The notes beneath the pieces are model-generated. The model saw only the letters and a program-made list of their open reading frames with translations, was not told the DNA's origin and did no database searches. A program made the translations under genes and the position numbers. This document shows, one piece after another, positions 9,118 through 17,025 of a stretch of DNA of 64,000 bases; the first letter of the stretch is position 1; each line of letters begins with the position of its first letter. Source of the stretch: Sphingobium bisphenolivorans (lineage in GTDB: Bacteria; Pseudomonadota; Alphaproteobacteria; Sphingomonadales; Sphingomonadaceae). The stretch spans positions 1 to 64,000 of the forward strand of contig NZ_ASTG01000003.1 of NCBI RefSeq assembly GCF_000412635.1. Direction: 5' to 3'.

Positions 9118-9951
9118 GTGAAGGAATATATCAGCTTCCGCCGTCCTGACGGCACCCCCAGCTTTGGGCGCATCGAGGGTGATACCGTCCATGATCTTGG
9201 CGGCCAAGGTGCTGCGGCCTATATGAGGGATGCTCTCGAGCAGGGATTGGGCGGGCTATCGCAAACCGCTGTCTTCCCTCGATCTAACATTGTCCTGTTG
9301 CCAGTGATCCCCAATCCCGGCAAGATATTGTGCGTCGGGCTCAACTACGCCACGCACGTCAAAGAGACAGGGCGGGAGCAAAAAGAGCATCCGGCGATCT
9401 TTACCCGCTGGGCCGACACGCTGATCGCGGCAGGCGACCCGCTGGTCAGGCCGCGGGAAAGCGTTCGCTTCGATTATGAAGGCGAACTTGCGGTGATCAT
9501 CCGCAAGGGTGGGCGGCGCATCTCGCGCGAACAGGCCTTCGACCATATTGCGGGCTATTCCATTTTCAATGACGCCTCGGCGCGGGATTGGCAGCGGCAC
9601 AACATCCAGTTCACTCCTGGCAAGAACTTTCCAGGCACCGGATCGCTCGGTCCCTCACTTATTCCCGCTGGTGAAATCGCGGACATTGGAAGTCAGCGGG
9701 TGCAAACACGATTGAATGGTGAGCTGGTTCAGGATCAGCCAGTTTCGGACATGATCTGGAACATAGCCATCATCGTCGAATATTGTTCGACGTTCACCGA
9801 ACTGCGTCCGGGAGACGTTATCGCGACCGGAACGCCGGGCGGCGTAGGCGACAAGCGGACCCCACCGCTATACATGAAGTCGGGAGATGTCGTGGAGGTA
9901 TCGGTCGGTGCCATCGGTACCCTCTTCAACCCGGTCGTCGACGAGCGCTGA
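9118..9951 (+). CDS. Fumarylacetoacetate hydrolase-family protein
   Basis: A 277-residue FAH-fold enzyme. Typical motifs are KILCVGLNYATHVKE, the metal-binding DYEGELAVI, FNDASARDWQ and the C-terminal GDVIATGTPGGVG. GTG 9118 is chosen: GGAG sits eight bases upstream and the protein then begins in register with relatives; an ATG at 9049 would add 23 atypical residues. Relatives hydrolyse fumarylpyruvate or acylpyruvates, decarboxylate oxalocrotonate or hydrate 2-hydroxypentadienoate. Following an extradiol dioxygenase, it most likely processes the ring-cleavage product. Confidence 0.9.
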   Translation: MKEYISFRRPDGTPSFGRIEGDTVHDLGGQGAAAYMRDALEQGLGGLSQTAVFPRSNIVLLPVIPNPGKILCVGLNYATHVKETGREQKEHPAIFTRWADTLIAAGDPLVRPRESVRFDYEGELAVIIRKGGRRISREQAFDHIAGYSIFNDASARDWQRHNIQFTPGKNFPGTGSLGPSLIPAGEIADIGSQRVQTRLNGELVQDQPVSDMIWNIAIIVEYCSTFTELRPGDVIATGTPGGVGDKRTPPLYMKSGDVVEVSVGAIGTLFNPVVDER

Positions 9952-9970
9952 GCAGGGAGATATCGAAGCC

Positions 9971-10843
9971 ATGCAGTCCAGCTCCGTACGCCAAACGATC
10001 GTGGGCATCGGACGGGAGATCGGGCCGTCAGCGATCGAAGCCGTCCTGTCGCTGTTCGACCAGGAACAGCATGAGCTGGCGGAGGCGGTGCCGGTCACTG
10101 CGGCTGACCTGGCCTATGGGCCTCATGAGCGGCATCGCCTGGATATCTACGCTCCTGCAACGCGCGATGCGGCCGTTCCCGTGTTGATCTGGGTTCATGG
10201 AGGTGGCTTCATGCGAGGTGACAAAGGCGGCAACGGGCGCTGGACCGACGCCAATGCCGGACGCATGGCTGCCGCGGCCGGTTTCCTCGGCGTCGTAATC
10301 ACATACCGCTTGGCGCCGGACTTTGGATGGCCGGCAGGAGCTGAAGATGTGGCCGCGGTTGTCGATTGGGTGAGGAAGCATGCCTCGACCTGGGGAGGAG
10401 ATCCGAAGCGGATCGTCGTGGCCGGGACTTCCGCAGGAGCGGTCCACGTAGCGGGATATCTGAAGCTGCGTCCTCATCATGCTGATGAGGTACGCGCCGC
10501 GATCATGCTGTCCGGGCTGTATGGTTTCACGCCTCTCTCGGACGTTCGTGACCAGAGCTATTATGGCGAGGATGCAAGCCTTCATCCGGCACGCATTCCG
10601 GCCGAAGCCGTGCTATCGACCGATCTCCCGCTGTTTCTGGCCGCCGCGGAGTTCGATCCGCCCCGATTTCAGGCTGAATTCGCGAGCTTACTGCACCATC
10701 GGTTAGACCGGCACGGGATATTGCCGCGAAGCTACATTGCTTCGGGCCACAATCATTATTCCCTTCCTTACCACTTGGGAACGTCAGACACCCGGCTGCA
10801 GGACGAAATTATAGCCTTTGTAACTGACGTTTGCGGGAAATGA
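9971..10843 (+). CDS. Alpha/beta hydrolase (HSL/carboxylesterase-like)
   Basis: A 290-residue esterase-type hydrolase. It has the oxyanion motif HGGGF (76-80), nucleophile elbow GTSAG (Ser154), a likely acid Asp229 (AEFDPP) and a histidine at 260 or 262 (SGHNHYS). ATG 9971 has AGGGAG upstream, 19 bases after the FAH gene, so it is probably in the same transcript. It could hydrolyse an ester or arylamide of the substrate, or a kynurenine formamidase-like acyl intermediate. It ends 17 bases from the convergent TetR gene. Confidence 0.87.
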   Translation: MQSSSVRQTIVGIGREIGPSAIEAVLSLFDQEQHELAEAVPVTAADLAYGPHERHRLDIYAPATRDAAVPVLIWVHGGGFMRGDKGGNGRWTDANAGRMAAAAGFLGVVITYRLAPDFGWPAGAEDVAAVVDWVRKHASTWGGDPKRIVVAGTSAGAVHVAGYLKLRPHHADEVRAAIMLSGLYGFTPLSDVRDQSYYGEDASLHPARIPAEAVLSTDLPLFLAAAEFDPPRFQAEFASLLHHRLDRHGILPRSYIASGHNHYSLPYHLGTSDTRLQDEIIAFVTDVCGK

Positions 10844-10860
10844 GGGACTTCATGGATCAT

Positions 10861-11565
10861 CTATTTGGAGGATCGGCCAGTCTCACGTTCTACGCGGTGG
10901 ACGATCGGTTTCATGATGTAGTTGATATGCTGATCGCGCGCGGGATGATTGGTCATTTCAATACCTGCGATGCGACGGGTCACGCCCAAATTGCCGAAGG
11001 TTACCAGAGCGGCTCCCACGAAAGTGAAGTAGGCAACCTCCGGCGCTGCACCGAACAATAGGCCTTCAACGTGCAGGCGGTCGAAAACCGGCTTGAGGAG
11101 CAGCCATATTGGTTTGCCGAATGTATCCACAAGCCAATCGTGGCGCGGTGAATTGATCGAGAACTCCTGAAGCATCAGGCGGACCAGATGGGGATTGTCG
11201 GCGCAGAACTCGAGAAACTCGGGCAGTACAGCCCAAGCCGTGTCGGCGGCGCTAAGACCGTTGCTCCGCTCAAGCGCCTCAGCAAGCCTGGCCTCGGTCC
11301 CGGAAGCAAAGGTGATCACGACATCGCGCCACAACAATTCTTTAGTCTTGTAGTAATAGATGAGGTGGCCTTGTTCGATTCCGGCTGCAGCGGCAATCTT
11401 GCGAGTGCTGGCCCCTTCATAGCCGTAAAGGCCGAAGATCTCAATCGCCGCGTCCAGGATAGCCCGCCGGTTGTCGTCACCGTCATATCGCCGAGGGCGC
11501 ACGACGCGCTGGGGCGCTTCACTTCCGCCAAGGCTTCCGCCTGGTTCTGGTCGTCTTCTTGCCAT
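10861..11565 (-). CDS. TetR-family transcriptional regulator
   Basis: A 234-residue TetR repressor. The N-terminal helix-turn-helix spans about residues 32-80 (AAIEIFGLYGYEGASTRKIAAAAG, with the KTKELLW boundary). The helical ligand domain follows. ATG 11565 is used; a longer frame to 11730 would run through the divergent promoter and into the next gene's 5' end. It is divergent from the Rieske oxygenase at 11689, with a perfect TTTGTC/GACAAA palindrome between them. It probably represses that oxygenase and itself until an aromatic ligand binds. Confidence 0.88.
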   Translation of the reverse strand: MARRRPEPGGSLGGSEAPQRVVRPRRYDGDDNRRAILDAAIEIFGLYGYEGASTRKIAAAAGIEQGHLIYYYKTKELLWRDVVITFASGTEARLAEALERSNGLSAADTAWAVLPEFLEFCADNPHLVRLMLQEFSINSPRHDWLVDTFGKPIWLLLKPVFDRLHVEGLLFGAAPEVAYFTFVGAALVTFGNLGVTRRIAGIEMTNHPARDQHINYIMKPIVHRVERETGRSSK

Positions 11566-11604
11566 GGCCGCAAATTGACCAACTGAGAACTGAAAGCAAG
11601 TTTG

Positions 11605-11620
11605 TTTGTCGATTGACAAA
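11605..11620. promoter_or_regulatory. TetR operator candidate (TTTGTC-N4-GACAAA)
   Basis: TTTGTC (11605-11610), GATT, then GACAAA (11615-11620) form a perfect 16-base palindrome in the divergent TetR/Rieske intergenic region. It overlaps TTGACA (11613-11618), a good minus-35 for the plus strand, so binding would block the oxygenase promoter. Function is inferred. Confidence 0.55.
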
Positions 11621-11688
11621 GAGGTTATGGCATGGAAGGATATTGGCAGTGAAGATGCGTCGTGCCAGGCGTGCAAAGGAGAGAGCAA

Positions 11689-12771
11689 ATGCATCCGTTG
11701 AAGGTGGATCAACCCTATCCGTATGAGCAATGGTGGGTGGCTGCCTATTCGAGCGAAGTGGGGCGAGAGCTGCTCGGCCGCACGATCCTTGGCGACCGTG
11801 TCATCCTCTACCGTACGGAAGCCGGCGAAGCTGTCGCATTGTCAGGTATCTGCCCCCATCGCTCCTATCCGCTCGCCAAAGGCAAGCTGGTTGGCGACGC
11901 CGTCCAGTGTGGGTATCACGGGTTCACCTTCGACAGCGGGGGCAACTGTGTTTTTGTTCCCAACCAAACAGGCGTGCCATCCAATTCCAGTCTGCGGCAA
12001 TATCCTGTCGTGGAACGCGGCGGTCTGCTGTGGATTTGGACCGGGGAGGTCGGCAATGCGGCCCCCGACCTTGTGCCGCCGGTTGAGCGCTTGGGTCTCA
12101 GCCCGGATTGGAAGTCTGATTACTCACCGCCCATAACGACGGTCGGCCGCTATACGTTGCTCATCGATAATCTTCTCGATCTGGGCCATGCAAGCTTCAT
12201 CCATGCTGATACCATTCCTGGGGGCGAAGCGGTCGCGATGATTCCGGTCACCGTGATCGAAAATGAGGAAAGTCTCAATGTAGAGCGGATCGGTCGCAAT
12301 CTGCCCATTAATCCATTCATCAAACTTCAATTTCCTGATAATGATGGGCCAGTCGATCAACATTTTGATGCGGAATATTACGCGCCCAGCATCATTCGTA
12401 CGGGCGGGACGACTTTTCGCTCAGGGCTGACCGAGCCACTCGGCACCCAAAATTTCATTCACTGCATCACGCCCGAGACGCCAACCAGCACTCATTATTT
12501 TGTTATCACGACACGAAATTTCGGGCACGACAATGATGTGCTCAGCCAGGTAAATGTCGATATGGGCAGCAGAATTCAGCCGCAGGACGAGGAGGCTATG
12601 GCGGCAGTGGAAGAAGTTTTGCAATCGGCGACCGGGCCCATTCGCGAAGTCTCCGCGCGGGTCGATACCGGAGCGCTGAAGGTCAGACATAGGCTTGAAA
12701 GCCAGATCAGGGCGGAATGCAAAGCGAAAGATGTACCTGTCGCGGATGTTGCCGTGGGTTTAGACGGCTGA
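11689..12771 (+). CDS. Rieske [2Fe-2S] aromatic oxygenase alpha subunit (third copy)
   Basis: A 360-residue VanA-type oxygenase. Rieske ligands are Cys55/His57 (CPHR) and Cys74/His77 (CGYHGF). The iron site is Asn161, Asp164, His167, His172 (NLLDLGHASFIH). ATG 11689 has AAAGGAGAG upstream; an ATG at 11662 lacks one. It is more similar in its N-terminus to the partial Rieske gene at 1-464 than to the copy at 2826. It is divergent from TetR, so it is separately controlled from the LysR-linked copies. No reductase or ferredoxin follows; decayed DNA begins right after it. Confidence 0.91.
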   Translation: MHPLKVDQPYPYEQWWVAAYSSEVGRELLGRTILGDRVILYRTEAGEAVALSGICPHRSYPLAKGKLVGDAVQCGYHGFTFDSGGNCVFVPNQTGVPSNSSLRQYPVVERGGLLWIWTGEVGNAAPDLVPPVERLGLSPDWKSDYSPPITTVGRYTLLIDNLLDLGHASFIHADTIPGGEAVAMIPVTVIENEESLNVERIGRNLPINPFIKLQFPDNDGPVDQHFDAEYYAPSIIRTGGTTFRSGLTEPLGTQNFIHCITPETPTSTHYFVITTRNFGHDNDVLSQVNVDMGSRIQPQDEEAMAAVEEVLQSATGPIREVSARVDTGALKVRHRLESQIRAECKAKDVPVADVAVGLDG

Positions 12772-12801
12772 ACTGTCTAGTCGGAGATCGCAGCTTAGAC
12801 A
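12761..12801. promoter_or_regulatory. Second copy of the TAGACGG inverted element
   Basis: TAGACGG (12761-12767), five bases, CTGTCTA (12773-12779), then CTTAGACA (12794-12801). The core matches the operator-like palindrome at 2587-2606 with one changed base. It straddles the end of the third Rieske gene. It may be a site for one of the LysR proteins serving a downstream gene now lost. From here to 13024 nothing else was recognised. Confidence 0.3.
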
Positions 12802-13024
12802 TAGTGATGAAGTCGTTTGAATTTCAAGCTCTCGTTTGGTTGCCCTTGGGTGACTGACCGCGCCACGCGCATCGCACTAACTGGCTATTCGGGGGCGGTG
12901 TTGCAAGGGGTAACGCCATGCAGATGCTCAAGGCTTTCAGTTTAGCCGACATCTTGTGAGAATTGGTGAGGACAGGACATGTACTCGTTCGAGATGATCA
13001 GGCCTTCGTTGAAGTCGGTCAGCA

Positions 13025-13311
13025 GATGTTGACGCCACCAACGAGGGCAAGGCGGAATGGGGCACACGCTTCGGCGTGACCCATTTCGACAACCCAATAG
13101 CAAGAACACGGCGGAAATCGTCGCCGATCTGGTCGCGCTGACCGATGGCGGCCCCGACTATACGTTCGTGCCCAAGATCGTCGATTGGTACATGAACGGC
13201 AAGATCGAGATCGACCCGATGATCACGCATGTCCTCACCCTGGAGGAGATCAACAAGGGCTTCGACCTCATGTATGCGGGGACAAACATCCGTTCCGTGG
13301 TGGTTTTCTAA
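13025..13311 (+). pseudogene. adhC: Remnant of glutathione-dependent formaldehyde dehydrogenase (adhC/frmA)
   Basis: The text reads as the C-terminal half of class III alcohol dehydrogenase in broken form. Frame 1 gives TNEGKAEWGTRFGVTHFDNP. A frame change at about 13090 leads to NSKNTAEIVADLVALTDGG, then PDYTF joined directly to VPKIVDWYMNGKIEIDPMIT and ending in IRSVVVF. In the intact family roughly 50 residues lie between PDYTFEC and DVPKIVDWYM, so there is an internal deletion as well as the frameshift, and the catalytic N-terminal half is gone. The intact enzyme oxidises S-hydroxymethylglutathione, removing formaldehyde. Confidence 0.8.
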
Positions 13312-13339
13312 AACGGTCTAACACAGCAGGAGAAAGGCA

Positions 13340-13741
13340 ATGGCAGTGATTTCCGGCGACGGAGTGTTTTCGCACGTCTTCATCGGCGCCGCGGATGTCG
13401 AGATATCGGCGACCTTCTATGACGCGGTTCTCGGCGCCCTCGGCGTCAAGAATCTGGGGCCGTTCGGCAATGGCTGGATCCTCTATGGCAAGGATAAGCC
13501 CGCCTTCATCATCGCCAGACCCGGCAATGGCGAGGCGCCGAGCAGCAATGGCGTGACCATCGGCTTTGCCGCCGCGACGACGGCAGAAGTGGATGCCTTC
13601 CACGCGGCGGGCCTCGCCAATGGCGGCTCGGATGAGGGTGCCGCTGGCGCCCGCAGCCATCTGCCCGGCGCCTATGCCGCCTATCTGCGCGATCCGGCGG
13701 GTAACAAAATCTGTTCCTACACCTTCAGCGACGGGAACTGA
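13340..13741 (+). CDS. VOC-family protein (glyoxalase/bleomycin-resistance fold)
   Basis: A 133-residue single VOC-fold protein: VFSHVFIGAADVEISATFYDAVLGALGVK at the start and YAAYLRDPAGNKICSYTF at the end. It appears intact, with AGGAG seven bases before ATG 13340. In many alphaproteobacteria a VOC gene like this sits directly behind the formaldehyde dehydrogenase gene adhC, and here it follows the adhC remnant by 28 bases, so it is probably the surviving member of that operon. Its own reaction is unknown. Confidence 0.8.
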   Translation: MAVISGDGVFSHVFIGAADVEISATFYDAVLGALGVKNLGPFGNGWILYGKDKPAFIIARPGNGEAPSSNGVTIGFAAATTAEVDAFHAAGLANGGSDEGAAGARSHLPGAYAAYLRDPAGNKICSYTFSDGN

Positions 13742-13744
13742 TCG

Positions 13745-13905
13745 ATCGCCCGGTGCAGGCGCAGGATGCCGTCATGTTGACTTGGCACCCGGGCTGCGCC
13801 GGCGTTGAGATACAACCCCTGGCTGAAGTTGCCGCCGCACAGGAGCCACACCCGCCTGCCGGTGCGGCTGTGCGCCTCCAGCACGGTGACATCGACGCCG
13901 CCCGG
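13745..13905 (-). pseudogene. Fragment of a flavin monoamine oxidase-like protein
   Basis: Read on the minus strand, this stretch gives GVDVTVLEAHSRTGRRVW and then GLYLNAGAARVPSQHDGILR. Both match the FAD-binding start of tryptophan 2-monooxygenase/flavin monoamine oxidase relatives (VTVLEA..R.GGRV and AGAARIP..H). A stop lies just upstream (13906-13908) and no continuation is seen. It is a short out-of-context relic; the assignment rests on two motifs. Confidence 0.4.
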
Positions 13906-14220
13906 TTAGGCGATGATCTGGTCCGCCGGAACGGCAGTTTGTACGTTCCAGCGGTCCTGCATCTAGCAGGAGGTTCGATCGGTCGGGTAATCGAATTTGC
14001 GTCCTAGATTGAAAAGTGTGACGCATATCTTCAGCGCCGGTTAGCAAAATGTCCGGTGGTCGCCAGTCGGCCGCAGTTTTAAATCGCATTTCATGACTCG
14101 TGCACGCGGGAAGCAAGGACTGATAAGGACTCAAGAAATACTCATGAGATTTGGCGACAGGGACGTCCTAATCCATGGTCCATGGCTCTGTTGAGAGTCC
14201 GGCATATCAGGAGTATCAAC

Positions 14221-14520
14221 ATGTCCACCGCAACCGCCATCCAGCATGCCGATTTGAGCGCAATCGATCGGCGTCCGTTGCAACCCACCATCGGCGCGGA
14301 GATCCATGGCGTCGATATCGGCAAACCGCTCACTTCGACGCAGCGCAACGCGATCCGCGCCGCAAAGCTGAAATATAAGGTCGTGTTCTTTGGCGACCAG
14401 CAACTCGACAGTGAGAGCCACGCCGCCTTCGCGCGCGAATTTGGCCTCCTCTATACCTATCCCAGCGCCACTCATGATCCGAAGGTCACGCCGATCTACA
14501 ACATCGCCGCGGGCGACAAT
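14221..14520 (+). pseudogene. N-terminal remnant of TauD/TfdA-family 2-oxoglutarate dioxygenase
   Basis: ATG 14221 with AGGAG seven bases upstream begins a normal TauD/TfdA N-terminus: PTIGAEIHGVDIGKPLTSTQ, then KYKVVFFGDQQLDSESHAAF and FGLLYTYPSATHDP. It breaks off after IYNIAAGDN, before the iron-binding HxD motif, and runs into unrelated sequence. The intact enzyme uses 2-oxoglutarate and O2 to oxidise taurine, alkylsulfonates or aryloxyacids. About 40 bases on, an SsuA remnant begins, so the two halves flank a deletion in a former sulfonate-use cluster. Confidence 0.7.
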
Positions 14521-14561
14521 GCCAGCGTTGAAAAGCGCCGCGCCGCAGCGATCAAGGCGGG

Positions 14562-14911
14562 CGACGTCGGCTTTATGCGCCAACGACGAGGCGATCGCCT
14601 CCAAGCGCCCGCTGCTCGCCGATTAGTGTCGCCCGTCTCGCCCGCGCGCGCGTCTGGTCGCAGCGCCATCCCGATGATTATGCGCGGGTGCTGGCGAAGG
14701 AAACCGGCATCCCGTTCGACGTGGCGCGTTTCACCGTAGCGTCCTACCTGGGAAGCGCCGTTCCGATCGACGCCCAACTCGTGCGCGAGCAGACCAAGAT
14801 TTTCGAGCGCTATCATCTAGCGGGCATTATCCCTGCGATACCCGATGCCGATGGTGGCACGACGGTTCCTTCAACCCGGACATCATACAATATGTAAATA
14901 GAAACCGATGA
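14562..14911 (+). pseudogene. C-terminal remnant of SsuA-like sulfonate-binding protein
   Basis: Pieces in shifting frames read ANDEAIASKRPLLAD, VARLARARVWSQRHPDDYAR, VLAKETGIPFDVARFTVASY, VPIDAQLVREQTKIFERYHL and finally FNPDIIQYVNR, the C-terminal half of an ABC-type aliphatic sulfonate binding protein. Frame changes occur near 14620 and near 14865. The N-terminus with its signal peptide is absent. The upstream TauD fragment supports a lost sulfonate-assimilation locus. Confidence 0.65.
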
Positions 14912-15017
14912 TTTACGGCAATGGACTGCGATCAATATTGATCAATCTGCAATCAAGTGGTGCCGGTAGATGATCGGCGTATTTCCCTCTTTGAAGCAGC
15001 CGAGATGGGGCAATGGA

Positions 15018-15530
15018 ATGATTACGACCGCGCTTCTTCACTTTTCCCAATGGCTGGGCGCCAGCCGGCTGTCTTCCGCCGTGGCGGAGCATTTCTGGGT
15101 CGTGCCGGCGCTCCAGACGATCCATATTCTGAGCGTCGCCGTGGTGCTGCTGGGCGTTTTGCTCATCAACCTGCGCGTCGTCGGGCTGGTCGAACGCGGG
15201 CAGGGGGTCGAAGCGGTGCTCGACCGTTTTCTGCGCCCGGTTGGAATCGCCATTCTGGTCCTGGCGATCAGCGGATTGCTGCTGATCGCGGGAGAACCCT
15301 CGCGCGCCATTTTTCGTACGATCTTCTGGATCAAGCTATCCCTGATCGTTGTCGCCGGCCTGCTGACCTGGTCGCATCGCCAGTCGCTGACGGTGGGCTG
15401 CGTGGACGGTGCGGCAATCTCGTCCCTGCGCAAGGGCATTGCGGTGCTGGCGCTGCTGCTGTGGCTGGCCGTGGTCGTCGCCGGGCGCTGGATTGCCTAT
15501 GTCGATGCCTGGCCGGGCGCGCCGGCCTGA
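15018..15530 (+). CDS. DUF6644-like integral membrane protein (first of pair)
   Basis: A 170-residue protein with about four transmembrane helices (HFWVVPALQTIHILSVAVVL, a VLAISGLLLIAG segment, IFWIKLSLIVVAGLL, and the GIAVLALLLWLAVVVAGRW end). His in the first helix and the W-I-K-L segment are typical of the DUF6644 type. ATG 15018 is preferred; ATG 14970 would add 16 hydrophilic residues. It is followed after 26 bases by a paralog. These pairs are found in sphingomonads near catabolic and TonB genes, but I know of no function. Domain name is from memory. Confidence 0.75.
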   Translation: MITTALLHFSQWLGASRLSSAVAEHFWVVPALQTIHILSVAVVLLGVLLINLRVVGLVERGQGVEAVLDRFLRPVGIAILVLAISGLLLIAGEPSRAIFRTIFWIKLSLIVVAGLLTWSHRQSLTVGCVDGAAISSLRKGIAVLALLLWLAVVVAGRWIAYVDAWPGAPA

Positions 15531-15556
15531 ACCCCTCCTAGCGATGGAATGCCCCC

Positions 15557-16033
15557 ATGAGCCTTGAGAATTTTGCGATCTGGCTGTCGGAAAGCCCGCT
15601 GTCCATCGCGCTGACCGACTTCGAGATCGCCTTTCCCGCGATCGAGTCCCTGCATGTCATCGCATTGACGCTGGTTGTGGGATCGATCGCGCTGGTGGAT
15701 TTGCATCTGCTCGGCCTTGCGTGGCGTCGGCGCGATGCGAGCGATCTGATGCGGTCGATCCTGCCGATCACCTGGCTCGCCTTCGCCTTTGCGCTTCTGA
15801 CGGGGCTGTTGCTGTTCGCCGCCAATCCGATCAGCTACAGCGCGAACTTCTACTTTCTTGCCAAGCTCAGCCTGCTGGTACTGGCGGGCGTGAACATGCT
15901 GGCCTTCCACCTGTTCAGCCATCGCCACCTTGCGACACCGGGCGCGTTGGCGCCCAAGCTGTCGGGCGCAGCTTCGCTCACCCTGTGGCTGACGATCGTG
16001 ACCTTCGGCCGTTGGATCGGCTTCACGCTGTAG
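15557..16033 (+). CDS. DUF6644-like integral membrane protein (second of pair)
   Basis: A 158-residue paralog of the preceding gene with the same plan: FPAIESLHVIALTLVVGSIA, ITWLAFAFALLTGLLLFAA, FYFLAKLSLLVLAGVNMLAF and a final LWLTIVTFGRWIGF helix. The paired helices share His and K-L-S-L residues that could bind heme or another partner, which is speculation. It is probably in one operon with its partner. It ends 55 bases from a convergent pseudogene, with a terminator hairpin between. Confidence 0.78.
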   Translation: MSLENFAIWLSESPLSIALTDFEIAFPAIESLHVIALTLVVGSIALVDLHLLGLAWRRRDASDLMRSILPITWLAFAFALLTGLLLFAANPISYSANFYFLAKLSLLVLAGVNMLAFHLFSHRHLATPGALAPKLSGAASLTLWLTIVTFGRWIGFTL

Positions 16034-16047
16034 CGATGGTCCTGGTG

Positions 16048-16073
16048 TCCTCCCCATGTTGCAATGGGGAGGA
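16048..16073. terminator. Hairpin terminator between convergent genes
   Basis: TCCTCCCCAT (16048-16057), loop GTTGCA, then ATGGGGAGGA (16064-16073) form a perfect ten-base-pair stem between the plus-strand DUF6644 gene and the minus-strand pseudogene. There is no long T run. Confidence 0.55.
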
Positions 16074-16087
16074 TTGCGGAGGGCTGG

Positions 16088-16595
16088 TCAGGGCGCCTTC
16101 TTTATGCCGATCGTCTGGCCCTCCCAAAGGTCGATCGAGTAGCCGTGAAAGCTGGGGTCGGGATCTTCGGGCATCGGCCGGCCTTCGGTCCAGATGCGCC
16201 GCAAGCGGTTGCCGTCCGACTCGTCGAGAATGGTACCGCGCCCGGGCGTGAACAGCATCTCCAGCGCATTATGCGTGATCAGGATGAAGGTGGGTGTGCC
16301 GTGACGCTGGCAGTCGATCAGCAGCCCCTTGGGGCTGCAGGCCTTTTCCTCCGCCGTCCAATGATCGACCTGCTGTTGGATGGCAGGTTTCGATGGCACC
16401 GGATTGCCGGCGATCTGCGCATTCTGATCCACGATCGGGCGACCAGCTTCCGCTCCAGTCGGGCAGGGCGGCAATCGCCTGTCAGTCTGCAGCGGTCGGA
16501 GCTGGATCGATCGGATACGCGACCGGCTGGGCCATGGCGGGCGCCGCAAGCAGCAGCGTCAGGGCAAAGGGCAGACTGCGCGTGATGCCCCTCAT
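16088..16595 (-). pseudogene. Degenerate exported protein, paralog of the gene at 17026-17874
   Basis: ATG 16595 (overlapping the previous stop as ATGA) begins a normal signal peptide: MRGITRSLPFALTLLLAAPA. The mature part reaches PAPTAAD and then hits an in-frame TGA, after which the same frame continues QAIAALPDWSGSWSPDR. A frameshift leads to FTPGRGTILDESDGNRLRR and DPDPSFHGYSIDLWEGQ, matching FTPGR..DGNRLRRIWTDGR and DPDPTFSGHSIGRWE in the intact paralog. The C-terminal third is missing. So it has a nonsense codon, a frameshift and a 3' truncation. Confidence 0.75.
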
Positions 16596-17005
16596 TTCGG
16601 CGGCTGCGCGCCCGGGATGGCGCCGACGGTCAATGTCTTGCCTGTGGCGACGATCGTCACCTTCTTGAATTGACCCGCGCGTCGGCCGTCGCGGATCGGG
16701 TTGATGTCCACGATGACCTTGTCCCCCGCTTTCAGCGACGCGCGGGACCATCCCATCTTGCTAAGATTGCCGGGGCTGGTCGGCAGTTCCAACGACCACA
16801 GGCCAGGCGCATATTTGCCCACCTGCGCGGCCTGAACCCACAATATCGCGTGCGGTGCCGTCCACTGCAGCGTCTTCACCGTGGCTTCGAACGACATGGG
16901 TTTCGCTGGATCGAACATCGCGAAACTGTGATGGGCGGACAGCGGCAGGGCAGGGATGGCCAGCAACAGGGTCGAAGCGATGAGGCGGGAAGATAGACCG
17001 AGCAT
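16592..17005 (-). CDS. DUF6152-like exported protein
   Basis: A 137-residue secreted protein. The signal peptide (about residues 1-24) is followed by AHHSFAMFD, the hallmark start of DUF6152 proteins, then FEATVKTLQWTAPHAILWVQ and GDKVIVDINPIRDGRRAG; the fold is probably an OB-like beta-barrel. ATG 17005 lies 20 bases after the preceding gene, and its stop overlaps the next start, so three genes form one minus-strand operon. The function of the family is not known to me. The N-terminal HH could bind metal, which is speculation. Confidence 0.75.
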   Translation of the reverse strand: MLGLSSRLIASTLLLAIPALPLSAHHSFAMFDPAKPMSFEATVKTLQWTAPHAILWVQAAQVGKYAPGLWSLELPTSPGNLSKMGWSRASLKAGDKVIVDINPIRDGRRAGQFKKVTIVATGKTLTVGAIPGAQPPK

Positions 17006-17025
17006 GGAGTCCTGTTCCGGTAAGG

